Assembly: GCA_034770075.1 (NCBI GenBank)
Contig: CM068383.1
Coordinates: forward strand, 47,759,222 to 47,823,221
Direction of reading: 5' to 3'
DNA length: 64,000 nucleotides
From: Aralia elata
Lineage: Eukaryota; Streptophyta; Magnoliopsida; Apiales; Araliaceae
This document shows, piece after piece, positions 1 to 10,634 of the stretch (its first letter is position 1; the number at the start of each line of letters is the position of its first letter). The translations under genes and the position numbers were made by a program. The notes under the pieces are model-generated. The model did not search any database. It was not told where the DNA came from and was given only the letters and a program-made list of their open reading frames with translations.

Positions 1-768
1 CCTCAAACCGACGGTCAGAGCGAGCGAACGATTCAGACCTTAGAAGATATGCTTCGGGCAGTCGTGATGGATTTAAAGGGCAACTGGGATGACCATTTGC
101 CACTGGTGGAGTTTGCTTACAACAATAGCTATCACGCCAGTATCAGCATGCCACCGTACGAAGCGCTATATGGAAGGAAATGCCGAACCCCGATGTGTTG
201 GGACGAGGTCGGGGAGCGAAGATTGCTGGGACCAGAAATGGTGCAGTAGACTACAGACATCGTGCGACTGATCAGAAACCGGCTGGTAGTAGCTCAAGAT
301 CGCCAGAGGAAATATGCCGACTTACATCGTCAGAAGCGGAACTTTGAAGTTGGTAGCTTTGTATTTTTGAAGGTATCTCCTTGGAAAGGAAAGATCCGGT
401 TTGGGAAGAAGGGCAAATTGAGCCCTAGGTTCATAGGACCATTCGAGATTTTGAGGCGAATCGGCGAGGTGGCGTACGAGGTAGCGTTACCTCCTGAACT
501 TGAGCACATTCACAACGTATTTCATGTGTCAGTGTTGCGGCCGTATAAACCAAGCTATAAGCATGTTATCTCCTATGAACCAATCCAAGTCGAGAAGGAC
601 TTAACGTACGAGGAAGTTCCTGTCCAGATTCTCGATAGAAAGGAACAGAAGCTGAGAAACAAGACCATCCATTTCGTCAAAGTTCTCTGGAGGAATCACG
701 CAGTCGAAGAAGCTACGTGGGAACTCGAAGAGAAAATGAAAGCAAATTATCCGTTTTTATTTGAGTAA
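1..768 (+). pseudogene. Integrase C-terminal half and chromodomain of element A
   Basis: The frame starting at base 1 reads PQTDGQSERTIQTLEDM, the end of the integrase catalytic core including the catalytic Glu, then the GPY/F-type integrase C-terminal region (SPWKGKIRFG, LSPRFIGPFEIL, HNVFHVSVLRPY) and a terminal chromodomain (VKVLWRNHAVEEATWELE). Family knowledge: integrase inserts cDNA and the chromodomain can steer it to chromatin marks. The frame is broken by a TAG at 247-249 after GPEMVQ; the same register continues to the natural TAA at 766-768. With a stop inside integrase this copy cannot make a full Pol. Domain order and wording match Tekay/Del-type elements. Confidence 0.9.
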
Positions 769-780
769 CCCTATTTTTGC

Positions 781-798
781 AATTCCGAGGACGGAATT
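781..798 (+). other. Hairpin between pol stop and polypurine tract (A)
   Basis: AATTCCG (781-787), loop AGGA, CGGAATT (792-798): a perfect 7-bp stem starting 13 nt after the pol stop codon. The same hairpin with different, compensating stem bases occurs before the polypurine tract in B, C and G. Confidence 0.7.
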
Positions 799-803
799 TT
801 TAT

Positions 804-816
804 AAGGGGGGAGGGA
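804..816 (+). promoter_or_regulatory. Polypurine tract of A
   Basis: Purine run AAGGGGGGAGGGA directly abutting the LTR start TGTAATGCCC at 817; this is the expected primer site for plus-strand DNA synthesis. Confidence 0.85.
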
Positions 817-1017
817 TGTAATGCCCGTGAATTTTGAACGTCCTTATTAATTAAATCTGATTTAATTTAATGAATTAACGTTGTGTTCTATTTAAACCAA
901 CTTGGGTTAATTGGTGGGAGATGTATAAAATGTGTCTATACTTGTGTTGGCAGGTATGATATAACTATGGTTAAGAAATAATCATATGTGAGTCAAGTGT
1001 AGGAATTGGTGTGTAAT

Positions 1018-1205
1018 GGCTAAAATGGCCAAGAGTGGTTAATAACCAAGGTAATTATGAAGGGACAATAACCATTGTATATCCAAGTGGTTAATAACCA
1101 ATGTAATTATGGCGGGATAATAACCATTGTGTTTAAACAATGTAATTATGGCAAGATAATAACCAATGTCTAATAACCAATGAAGAATGGTTAATAACTA
1201 ATGGA
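1018..1205 (+). repeat. Degenerate tandem repeat in U3 of A
   Basis: Four to five imperfect copies of a 40-60 bp unit built from GGTTAATAACCA and GTAATTATGG...ATAATAACCATTGT. GGTTAATAACC is nearly self-complementary. The block lies 170-350 bp upstream of the TATA box and so could be an upstream promoter element. Confidence 0.7.
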
Positions 1206-1370
1206 TAATTAAGATTTTGCGAAAAGACTATTTTAACCTTAAAAGAAGTTGGGTAATGATTAAAATACCCTTGAGGAAGTTGCTAGGAAGCTTCCTATTA
1301 TTGATGAAGTGATCAAATTGCCCTTACCTAGTCATGATTAATGACTATTTTGCCCATGGTCTCTACTTTC

Positions 1371-1380
1371 CTATAAATAG
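1371..1380 (+). promoter_or_regulatory. TATA box of LTR A promoter
   Basis: CTATAAATAG is a consensus plant TATA box, 555 bp into the LTR, followed about 60 bp later by a GA-rich leader (AGAGAGTAAGAGCTTAGAGAG). The position fits the U3/R border. Transcription start is inferred. Confidence 0.75.
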
Positions 1381-2689
1381 GACCCCTCACCAATGATAGT
1401 AGGGGTTGGTTCATTTATTATTCACCAAGTATAGAGAGTAAGAGCTTAGAGAGAAAAAGAGAGTGAGATTAGCATAGTTCATGCATTTCAAGTTCATCAC
1501 ATACTTTGGTAGATCAAGGAGAGTAGCTACAAGATCAAGGTGAAACCCTAAACCATTTCCTTCTTTCTTACTTTGTTTTATTTTCATAATTTTTGAGAGA
1601 TTTTATTCTAAGACTCAAGAATCATTAGATCTTCATGCTTCATGTATAGATCTAATCTTCTTGAGTGTTAGAATGGAGATTCAAAGGAAGAAAAGGAACT
1701 TATGTTCTTAAAGGGTAAAAACCCTAGCTTTTCTTCACTTGGATCACCAATAACTTGAGATCTACAACTTGGATTTGTGATCCATCGAAAGGGGGTGCTT
1801 GGTACATGAGTTAGCTAGTAAACCCAAGTGGTAGAACACAAATACAATAATTTTTGAAGCCTTGGGGGCTATTTTCCCAAAACAGTCCAGCTATAAAACT
1901 TAAAGCTTTAAGACCCTAAAAGCTTGCTGTCCTCGTTTTTCCAAAGGTTGTTTCGGCCAGTTATGGATCTGTTAAAAATGTAAGAAAAATCACAGAGGTA
2001 CCTTAAGAATTATCTACAAGTAGAAAAAAGAACGAACACGTTTCGATGTGTAGTTTTTGTGTAATGGCTTTTACCGTGAAGGACTCCTAAATATTCATAC
2101 TCGGATTTCTCACTGTGTGTACCTTGAAATAATATGAAATTTGTACATTATGTTTATATATATTATGAGAGTGTACCCTGAAAATTTTAGAATGTTCTGA
2201 GCGAAACTCGATTTATGAAAAATGTAACAAGATTCGGAGGTTTTGAGTACTTTAAAAATAGTAAATCATTTTCTAAAATTCCAGGAAAATTTGTGGATCA
2301 TTGTTGGATCATATACTATCCAGATCCAGAGGATAATACTTTTTATAACCTATTTGCTATTTTTCATAATAATGTTATAGTTATGGTTAAAAGAAAATAA
2401 ATGGTTAAATGATGTCATAAATAAGGAAAATGTGATTTTTAAGCTTGGATACTCCTAATATTATATATTATGACTATTGAGGGGTATTTTGGTAATATTT
2501 AACGAAAAATAATATTTATGACATTTTTTGGGTAGTAAAGGAGTTGTTTAATAAAGGGTAAAACAATTAGAATAGATTATTTATTCGCCTAATAACTTAT
2601 TAAAATATTACTATGATATTTGTAATATAAGAATTCGATATTTTTAAGTAAACAAAGAAATATTAAGATTAAAACTTTATGAAAATATT

Positions 2690-2960
2690 ATTGAATGGGT
2701 AATAATATTTGTTTTAAGCATTAATAAATGATTAAGATATTATTAAAATGGCTAATAATATTAGATTAAAATATTATTAATGATATGAGAATTAAAATAT
2801 TATTAAAAGATTAATAATATTAGATTAAAGTATTATTGGATGATTAAAATATTATTAAGATGTTAATAACATTAGTAAACGAATAAAAGTGTTATTAGTG
2901 GACTAATAATACCAAGAAGTGAATTAAATATTATCAGGATTGATAATATTAAGTGTCTTA
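2690..2960 (+). repeat. AT-rich degenerate repeat in LTR A
   Basis: About six imperfect copies of a 40-50 bp unit of the form GATTAAAATATTATTAA...GATTAATAATATTA. Each copy is rich in TAATATTATTA palindromes. No coding capacity. Confidence 0.7.
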
Positions 2961-4088
2961 TAGGATTTACGATAGTTTATTAACTTATGTGTGCTATGTG
3001 ATTTGCTTAATTGTTAAATAAATAGCATAAGTAAACGTATTGATATACAACTACGCAGTACTAATTGGTAGATCGACGTTATCAATGTCAGGTTCTTCAA
3101 GGCCAATTAGTTAAAGCTAGAATTATTTGTAGCTGAGCAGACAGGCAAGTTCCCTAACTCAAACTCGAGTTATTATTTTCGAAGCATGTTAGTGAATAAT
3201 TATTGTTGATTATTCACATCTATACTAATTATTGAGATTCGCACCTTGTGCAATTGAATTCCTATTCTATTATTATTGAATTGTGAATTAGATTAAAGTT
3301 CTTTCAAGCGTGAACTGTTTATAAGATAGATCTATGCTATTTATATCAGCTAGATCAAGCATGTCTAAATTTGTGAAATCAAATGTATTTTAAAAGCTGT
3401 TCTTATTAATTTGCTATAGTAAGAACTCTTGGCTGAGAAAAGGATAAATTTGATTAAGGCATGATATCAATGCTGGTTTATTAAGTGTTTATGCATAAAT
3501 CACGGGGTATGAAAGGATGATCCCCTTGATTACCAAAACTTTTTAAGAGGTCCAGTTTAAATGCTGAGAACCTTGGTAAATGTCTATGGTTATTTCCAAC
3601 CACTCAGTAATTGTCATTCAATTATTCGAATATTCAATTGTTGACTATTAATTCATGTTTCTTCATAATTTTATACTGTCGTTGAACATTGAAAGTGAAA
3701 CTTCCTTCTATTCATGATATATCTCCCTTGTGTATAAACTTGCTAAGCAAACTAGTTGCTTACCCTTGCTATATCATGATCTTTATTTCAGCTAAGGTAG
3801 AAACGTCTAAAGGGGACAAAGGAAAAGGGAAGGTACAAGAGTAGTTTCCTGATATGGCTTATGTACTAGTTTATCTTAAATGTTATTTGGCTATGTGAAC
3901 TCTTATTGTATTGAGGGTATGTTTTAAGTTAAGGTTAAAGAACCTTGGGACCATGATTGTAAGACTTTATTACTATTTCGATAAACAATGTATGTTTATT
4001 ATTCCGCATTAGTTAGAAAGTATGTTTGTTGTTGAGTATCGTGAACACCGAATTCGAGGTTAGGAAACCCGAATTTGGGGGTGTCACA

Positions 4089-5268
4089 GTGGCCTAACAT
4101 GAAGAGAGAGGTCGCAGAGTGCGTCAGCAGATGCTTAACATGCCAAAGAGTCAAGGCAGAACATCAGAAACCGAGCGGGTTACTTCAACCTCTGGAAATA
4201 CCGGAGTGGAAGTGGGAACATATCACGATGGAATTCGTGGTAGGGCTTCCAACTACACAAAAGGGTTATGATGCAATATGGGTGATTGTTGATCGATTAA
4301 CTAAGTTAGCACACTTTTTACCGATCAAGATCAAATTCAACTTGGATCAGTTGGTAAAACTATACATCAAAGAGATTGTCTCCATACATGGAGTACCGGT
4401 ATCCATTGTGTCAGATCGCGACTCGCGATTCACAGCAAATTTCTGGAAAAGTTTTCAAGAACGCATGGGAACGCAACTGAGGTTAAGCACTGCATATCAT
4501 CCTCAAACAGATGGGCAAAGCAAGAGGACAATTCAAACCCTAGAAGACATGCTAAGAGCGTGTGTTATGGATTTCAAAGGAAGTTAGGATGACCATCTAC
4601 CATTGGTGGAGTTTGCGTACAACAACAGTTACCACGCAAGCATCGGTATGCCACCCTATAAGGCTCTATATGGAAGAAAGTGCAGAACCCCACTGTGCTG
4701 GGATGAAGTAGGGGAACGACGGCTGCTAGGGCCAGAATTGGTACAACAGACTGCAGATATCGTCAAAATAATACGAGCAAGATTAGTGTCGGCTCAAGAT
4801 CGACAGAAGAAATATGCTGATCAACACAGGTAGCAACGAGACCTTGACGTTGGTTCTTATGTCTTTCTAAAAGTATCTCCCTGGAAAGGGAAAATGAGAT
4901 TTGGAAAGAAAGGAAAACTAAGCCCGAGGTTTATAGGACCCTTTGAAGTATTGGGTCGAGTAGGTGAAGTAGCTTATGAAATAGCTTTACCTCCGGAGTT
5001 GGAGCATGTACACAACGTGTTCCATGTGTCAGTTTTACGACCATACAAGCAGGATTACAAGCATGTGATAGCATATGAACCCATTCAGTTGGAGAAAGAT
5101 TTAACCTACGAGGAAATTCCTGTTCAAATTATTAATAGGAAAGAGCAAGTTTTACGAAATAAAGTAATACCTTCTGTTAAGGTGATATGGAGGAACCACA
5201 ATGCTGACGAAGCTACGTGAGAACTCGAGGAGAAGATGATGAAAAATTACCCTAATCTTTTTGTATAG
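4089..5268 (+). pseudogene. Integrase and chromodomain of element B
   Basis: Begins mid-integrase at WPNMKREVAECVSRCLTCQ, which holds the CxxC half of the zinc-binding domain. The core follows, with its catalytic Asp residues in HITMEFVVGL (normally MDF; here Glu replaces the first Asp) and VSDRDSRF, then HPQTDGQSKRTIQ. Next come the C-terminal GPY/F region and a chromodomain (VKVIWRNHNADEAT). Three in-frame stops break it: 4585-4587, 4831-4833 and 5218-5220. The natural stop is at 5266-5268. The Asp-to-Glu change at a catalytic position and the stops show a dead copy. It is a separate subfamily from A, with many silent and coding differences. Confidence 0.88.
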
Positions 5269-5277
5269 CTTTGTGGT

Positions 5278-5295
5278 GATTCCGGGGACGGAATC
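5278..5295 (+). other. Hairpin between pol stop and polypurine tract (B)
   Basis: GATTCCG, loop GGGA, CGGAATC: perfect 7-bp stem with a GNRA-type tetraloop, 9 nt after the pol stop. Homologous in place to the hairpins of A, C and G. Confidence 0.72.
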
Positions 5296-5299
5296 CTAA

Positions 5300-5313
5300 T
5301 AAGGGAGGGTGAA
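5300..5313 (+). promoter_or_regulatory. Polypurine tract of B
   Basis: AAAGGGAGGGTGAA-like purine run (TAAGGGAGGGTGAA) directly before the LTR start TGTAATACCC. Confidence 0.8.
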
Positions 5314-5615
5314 TGTAATACCCGAGATCATTATGTAATTTAATAAAATTAATAAATTAAATTTATGTGAATTTATTGAGTGATTTTAATAAATATATAT
5401 TGTATTGAGTTATATGATGAGATGTATATAGATAGTTGGTTTGGTTTAATTTAGTTATTTGAAATTAACTATGTAGTTAACAATTGTATTAAACACAAGA
5501 ATGAAGCTAAAACTCAAATTGATTTCGGAGTGGAATCTGGTGAAGCGGACAACGGATTTGAATTCGGAACGTCGAAATTAGTAAGAATGGACTGTAAACA
5601 CAAAATGTGTCGGGG

Positions 5616-5666
5616 TTGACTTTTTGGTCAAAGTCAACCGGTTGACTTTTTCGGGTAAAAAGTCAA
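5616..5666 (+). promoter_or_regulatory. W-box cluster with perfect palindrome in LTR B
   Basis: Five TTGAC-core hexamers in 51 bp: TTGACT 5616, GGTCAA 5626, AGTCAA 5632, TTGACT 5642, AGTCAA 5661. Positions 5630-5649 form a perfect 20-bp palindrome centred on AACCGGTT. TTGAC(C/T) is the known binding core of WRKY factors; actual binding is inferred. Confidence 0.6.
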
Positions 5667-6639
5667 ACTAGAATTTCGGGAGCTAAATTGACAAAACTAA
5701 TATTCTCACGACGTTCGGAATGTCGATTTTAGTAGGAATCGACTATAGTATCGAAAATGTGGATTTCAGAGAGCAAATTGGTCAAACGACTTATTAATTG
5801 ATTAATAGATTAGAATAATATTTTTATTTATCAAAATTTCATCAGCTGAATTTGGAGAAGTGACTATCAAAGTGGGACAAGTGAGAGAGGAGAGCACGAT
5901 TATTGCAGAATTGAAGAAGAAGGGAGTTATATTTTCCAAAACCTTACATTTCCATAACCCCTCCCTCACTAATTCATTTGGTTCATGGAGATTAATGGGT
6001 TGCAACTGATGATTGAAGATGAAAGGATTGGAGAATTCAGTCACCAAAGATATATATATTCTCTACTAAAAACACTTCTCCTTTTGCTAAATATTTTCTA
6101 CCCGAGAGAAAGAAATTGTGAATGGGTGTGTAAGAATGAGAGCTTGAAGGATTTCTAGAGTTTCAGAGGGTTAATCAAGCTAGAAGAGAAGCATCCTCAG
6201 TGTTAATCCAAGAAGGGAATTCATCCAAGAGGTAATATTAACAATTGTTAGTTTTCATATAAGAAATGATGAGAAAAATGTTTATTCTTTGAGTTAGATG
6301 TTCTGATTGGGTTATGTGTTGCTATGTTATTGATAATTGACGATTGTAGAGTATTAAAGAATGAAAATTCTGAGTTTAATCATGCTATGTATGCTCTGAA
6401 TTCGGTCAAGAAATACGAAACATGTTCATATTGGTTAAATTGCTTAAATGGGATTACATTGTAAGAAATTTGATTTTAGAGGCTCTAAATTTGCTAATAA
6501 AGTTGTTGGTGCTATTAGAATAGTTAATTATGTAAGTCATGTGGTTTCTAGTTGAGTTATAATGTTGGGTTGTGTTTAAAATTGTCATTGTGTAAGTTTT
6601 TGAAAGGTTTGGTTCGCAACAGCAGAAGCCTGCATCACC

Positions 6640-6720
6640 TGTGTCTGAGTACCAGCGCGGCCGCGCTGGTACTAAAGCTAAACAGGGTGCGACCGCGCTG
6701 CACCAGAACCAAACACTGAT
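6640..6720 (+). repeat. GC-rich palindromic island 1 in LTR B
   Basis: Contains a perfect 26-bp palindrome at 6648-6673 centred on a NotI site (GCGGCCGC), followed by a related imperfect motif (GCGACCGCGCTGCACCAG). It is an abrupt GC-rich patch in a strongly AT-rich LTR. Confidence 0.75.
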
Positions 6721-7013
6721 GTTTTCTTTTAATTACTTAGCCGTTAGTACTCAACTTAACCTTGTATTATGAGCATGAAGAAGCCTTAAACATATATTAA
6801 GATGTATCATGAGTATGTTATCACAAAGTGATAGGTAAACTATGATTTCGCTAGATATTATGTTTAGAAAAGATTATTTAGAATTGAAGAAACATCATAA
6901 ATATGTTTTATTAACATTTCAGCGTGTGTATATTTGTTAGTTGTTGAATACTAAGACCCTAACATGCTAGAAAGAGAGCTGTGCATTGAAGAGCTCAGTT
7001 CTGGGCCTGAATG

Positions 7014-7075
7014 GGAGTAGCGCGGCCGCACCACTCCCAGGCATAAAAGCAGCGCGGCCGCGCCGTGCTGCAGAG
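7014..7075 (+). repeat. GC-rich palindromic island 2 in LTR B
   Basis: Two more copies of the GCGCGGCCGC motif, at about 7019 and 7052, with flanking inverted arms (GGGAGT...ACTCCC; CAGCGCGG...CCGTGCTG). Confidence 0.7.
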
Positions 7076-8475
7076 TGGTCAAGATGTTCTGTTTGTAATC
7101 TAAAGCTTGATACATGTGTGTTAAATTCTTATAAGCTTTGTTATGTGACCATTGGAATATTTGTATTATCTAAGTATGTAATAGCTATGTTGAACCAAGG
7201 TTTAAAAAGGTTTAAACAGGTTTTATAAATGAAACTTTTGGAGTAAAAACAAAAACAACAATTTGTGATATATGATGAAATGTTTTAAAGGTATATTTGG
7301 TTAAATGTATGTTGGTAATACACATCTATAATCATGAAACAGTTGCATTTGATATGTATTGAGTGAGTAGAATATGAGAATCGGTTATTGTGAATGAATG
7401 ACTAATAAATATATGTATATGAATATATATAGGATATTTGCAGTAAAGATTAACAATAATCGTAAACTACGCGAAAGGCAAGTATTCTATCTCAATTCAT
7501 TTTGTCTCTATGAAAGCAAGTTTCATAATTTGGGAAATTTGTTTACAAAGTTCTCATTTGCAAGTTATATCTCATTCGAGTTCATATCTTGTTCAAGTTT
7601 AATCATTGATGACTCAGTTCAAATTGCATATAAGTTTTATCTGATTATGAACTATTACTTTGGAAAGCCTTCTGGCCTTTTGTTCCGGCTAGATACTAAC
7701 GATGCGAAACGATAATCATTTGAATGATTCAAGTTCATTGTAGCTACTTAAAGTTTACCAATCCAAATTATTTTGGTGCGGTCCCGCATGAACACTAAGA
7801 TGAACAACCCGAATAACGGGGTAAAATTGATGTCGGGCATATAGTCCCATTTACGCTTACGCGTTTAAATTTCATACTTGTGCACAATGTAGGGTACGAA
7901 AGGCTGATCACCTGGAGTACTTGCGGAGAATGTTTTACAGTCTATTTGATTGTCAAAACTTCTGATGGTTTTCGAAGAATTAAAAACAATGTTCAGGGTT
8001 CTTATACCCCTTAGTATGCCATTGGAAATTCTTGAACTCTTATCTTTGACATCCGACACTACTTTTTGATTATTCTTTCGATTATGGAGAGATATCAAAA
8101 CAGATGATTTTAATCTTGATATTCATTATCATATTATTTTACATACTTGTTGGGCAACTTGTGCTCATTCTTGTTTAACATTTCAGTTAAGGGTGAGAAA
8201 GCAGAGGGTTCGGGCAAGGACAAGGGAAAAGCTAAGATGAAGAATTGAAAAGTTTATTTTTGTAATAGTTTTAGATTTCCGCATTGATGTATCGTAGCGA
8301 TAAACGCTAAGTTAAGTTTAAGGTTATTTAAGGTTGTGTAAACCTGGGATTTTATTCAAATACTATTGTAAATATTACTATTATTTATGAAGCTTGTTTA
8401 GTTAGATGATGGTGTTTGACGTATCGTGAGCACCATATCCTGTGTTTGATATTACACGGATTTGGGGGCATCACA

Positions 8476-8735
8476 AAATCTCTAATTAATTATTAAATTA
8501 ATTAGAACAACATCACAATTAATAAACAACTCATTTAATTTAATTATCCCAATTAAATTCACACTTTGCACTATAAAATTATTTCACATTAATACAATTA
8601 ATATAACACATTTAATTAAATTAATCTACAACAATTTCATCAAATATTTATTTAACTCAATAAATAAATCAACATAAATATTTATTTAATTCAATAAATA
8701 TTTAAAGATCAAATATAAAATTCTCGTTCGTTACA
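8476..8735 (-). repeat. 3' LTR fragment of C, cut by B
   Basis: Matches 61142-61391 with about four base changes. On the minus strand it begins TGTAACGAACGAG at 8735. The rest of this LTR lies beyond B, outside the window. Confidence 0.9.
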
Positions 8736-8834
8736 TCTTTCCCCCCTTAGAAGGATTCTGTCCCCAGAATCATGACTCAATTAATTCGTCTCGTTACATT
8801 CTCCCCTCCTTACAAAGATTTTGTCCCCAGAATC
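8736..8834 (-). promoter_or_regulatory. Duplicated hairpin and polypurine tract of C
   Basis: Reading the minus strand, the module hairpin-AAGG..GGGA-TGTAAC occurs twice. The outer copy has a hairpin at 8834-8817 (7-bp stem with one mismatch, loop GGGA) and purine run AAGGAGGGGAGAA. The inner copy has a perfect hairpin at 8771-8754 (GATTCTG/CAGAATC, loop GGGA) and purine run AAGGGGGGAAAGA abutting the LTR. Element G has the same duplication. Confidence 0.8.
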
Positions 8835-8846
8835 GCTACACATAAA

Positions 8847-10172
8847 CTAAGCAAATAACTAAGGATAATTTTTCATCATCTGATCTTCGAGTTCCCACGT
8901 AGCTTCTTTAGCGTTGTGGTTCCTCCAGATTACCTTAACAGAAGGTATAACTTTATTTCTGAGTTCTTGCTCTTTCTTGTCAACTATCTGAACAGGCACT
9001 TCTTCGTAAGATAAATCTTTTTCAAATTGCAGGGGTTCATATTCTATAACATGCTTGTAGTCGGGTTTGTACGGTCGTAACACTGATACATAAAAAATGT
9101 TGTGGATATGTTCTAACGCTGGAGGTAAGGCTACCTCATACGTGACTTCACCAATTCTTCGCAACACTTCAAAGGGTGCAATGAACCTCGGGCTCAGTTT
9201 CCCCTTCTTAACAAAACGAATTTTCCCCTTCCAGGGAGACACTTTCAAGAAAACAAAGTTACCAGATTCAAATTCTCAATTCTTGCGGTGTTGATCGGCA
9301 TATTTCTTCTGTCTATCCTGAGCAACTATCAATCTCGCCCTGATCACTTTGATGATTTCGGCAGTCTGTTGTACCAGTTCTGGTCCTAGCAATTGACATT
9401 CACCAACTTCATCCCAGCATAATGGAGTTCTGCACTTTCTGCCGTACAATGCTTTGTAAGGCGGCATGCCAATACTTGCATGGTGACTGTTATTGTAAGC
9501 AAATTCTACCAATGGTAGATGATGGTCCCAATTCCCTTTGAAATCCATGATGCAAGCTCTTAACATATCTTCCAAAGTCTGAATCGTTCTTTCGCTCTGT
9601 CCGTCGGTCTGTGGATGATATGTCGTGCTCATACGTAACTGTGTTCCTATGCATTCCTGTGGGCGCTTCCAGAAGTTCGATGTGAATCGCGGATCCCTAT
9701 CTGAAACAATAGATACTAGGACACCATGCCTCGAAACAACCTCCTTCACATACAACTTCGCCAACTGATCTAGGTTAAATCTACTCTTGATCGGTAAGAA
9801 ATGTGCTGATTTCATCAGTCGATCTACGATAACCAAAAATGCGTCAAAACCTTTCTGAGTCATCGAAAGACCTACTATGAAATCCATTGTGATATGTTCC
9901 CATTTCCATTCTTGGATTTCTAACGGTTGTAATAACCCACTCGGCCTCTGATGTTCTGCTTTAACTTTCTGACATGTTAAACACTTGGCCACACAATCAG
10001 CAACGTCCCTTTTCATATTCGGCCACCAGAAATGCTGTCGGAGATCCTGGTACATCTTCGTACTCCCCAAATGAATCAAATATCTTGAACTATAAGCCTC
10101 GCTTAAAATTTCCTCCTTAACCTCTGGTACTGGTGGAACCCAAATTCTTCCCTTGAATCTCAATAATCCTTC
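8847..10172 (-). pseudogene. Integrase and chromodomain of C
   Basis: Begins at the D junction (10172) with EGLLRFKGRIWVPPVPE. It then has the HHCC zinc finger (HLGSTKMYQDLRQHFWWPNMKRDVADCVAKCLTCQ) and a catalytic core with HITMDFIVGL, SDRDPRF and HPQTDGQSERTIQ (D, D, E). The C-terminal SPWKGKIRF region follows, then a chromodomain (VKVIWRNHNAKEATWELE). Breaks: TGA at 9278-9276 after HRKN and TAG at 8861-8859 close to the natural stop at 8849-8847. The frame stays open to the right past 10172, but those residues are D's LTR read backwards and are not Pol. Confidence 0.9.
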
Positions 10173-10571
10173 TGTAGACACCCAAATTTTGCACTTCCTA
10201 TACAAACCCTGACAGGAGGGCAAAATCGTCAATTGACCCGGCACACGAGAATAAAAGGTGGACATAAAGACGAACACTTAAAGCCACCACTACGGGACGA
10301 GATCGAAGCCGACACGACAACAAGCGAGTGTCGGGAGTCGGTTACTGATCACTGCGCTTACCCGGATGACATGGCACATTTCCCGGTGGTTTTCGGACTG
10401 CAGAATGCAAGCCCTTCAGCGGAAACTAACGGTACAGCACGAAAATCGAGACGAGGTACGAAAAACGAGAAAATCAGCACAGTCAGCCGCAGATCAATCC
10501 GCGGCCAAGGACGGAACTCGAGACGACACGGGACTCGAGCGCACGGGACTCGAGCACGACTGGGGGGAGAA

Positions 10572-10634
10572 CCAAGGGCCAGCCGCAGATCAATCTGTGG
10601 CCAGCCGCAGATTGATCTGCGGCTGCCCTTGGCA
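10572..10634 (+). repeat. Long inverted repeat in U3 of D 5' LTR
   Basis: Two tandem 18-bp near-palindromes of the type CCGCAGAT-CA-ATCTGCGG, themselves arranged as arms of a ~60-bp inverted repeat closed by CCAAGGGC/GCCCTTGG, with a one-base indel and one substitution. The D 3' LTR has the cleaner version at 24121-24184. Confidence 0.8.

Larger units (their letters stand above)
1..4088 (+). mobile_element. Element A: 3' part of a Tekay-type chromovirus
   Basis: This is the right-hand part of a Ty3/gypsy chromovirus: end of integrase, chromodomain, polypurine tract, then a complete 3' LTR ending in GTGTCACA at 4088. The 5' part lies outside the window. The sequence after 4088 starts inside another integrase (element B), so A inserted into B's integrase gene; the adjoining GTGGC (4089-4093) is the expected right copy of the target duplication, but the left copy is not visible. 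Confidence 0.88.
817..4088 (+). repeat. 3' LTR of element A (3272 bp)
   Basis: Starts TGTAATGCCC right after the polypurine tract and ends TTTGGGGGTGTCACA, the terminal form shared by all chromovirus LTRs here. It is very AT-rich. It holds a TATA box (1371), a GA-rich stretch soon after it (about 1435-1470) that probably starts R, two degenerate tandem-repeat zones, and an LTR-end segment with AAGGATGATCCCC (about 3515) related to the core block conserved in B, C, F and G. No protein gene is supported in it; short open frames are AT-rich noise. Confidence 0.88.
4089..8475 (+). mobile_element. Element B: 3' part of a chromovirus, interrupted by A
   Basis: Right-hand part of a second plus-strand chromovirus: integrase-chromodomain from 4089, polypurine tract, and 3' LTR 5314-8475. 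The left part lies beyond A, outside the window. After 8475 the sequence is the minus-strand LTR of element C, whose other LTR at 61142 reads on without a break from the same point. B therefore inserted into C's 3' LTR; AAATC (8476-8480) is the expected right target duplication. Confidence 0.87.
5314..8475 (+). repeat. 3' LTR of element B (3162 bp)
   Basis: Starts TGTAATACCCGAG and ends GGATTTGGGGGCATCACA. Contents in order: WRKY-type W-box cluster (5616-5666), TATA-like TATATATATT (6051-6060, weak), GA-rich leader near 6100, two GC-rich palindromic islands in an AT-rich background (6640-6720 and 7014-7075), and the conserved LTR core (about 7795-7920: GATGAACAACCCGAATAACGGGG, then TGTGCACAATGTA and GGCTGATCACC). 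No gene found inside. Confidence 0.87.

Noticed and set aside
2215..2400. Short open frames in chromovirus LTRs (also 7398-7715, 29668-29940, 58936-59121)
   Set aside because: AT-rich chance frames, not kept in related LTRs.
10173..10277. Apparent N-terminal extension of C integrase
   Set aside because: Those residues are D's LTR in reverse; the true pol sequence continues at 25845.
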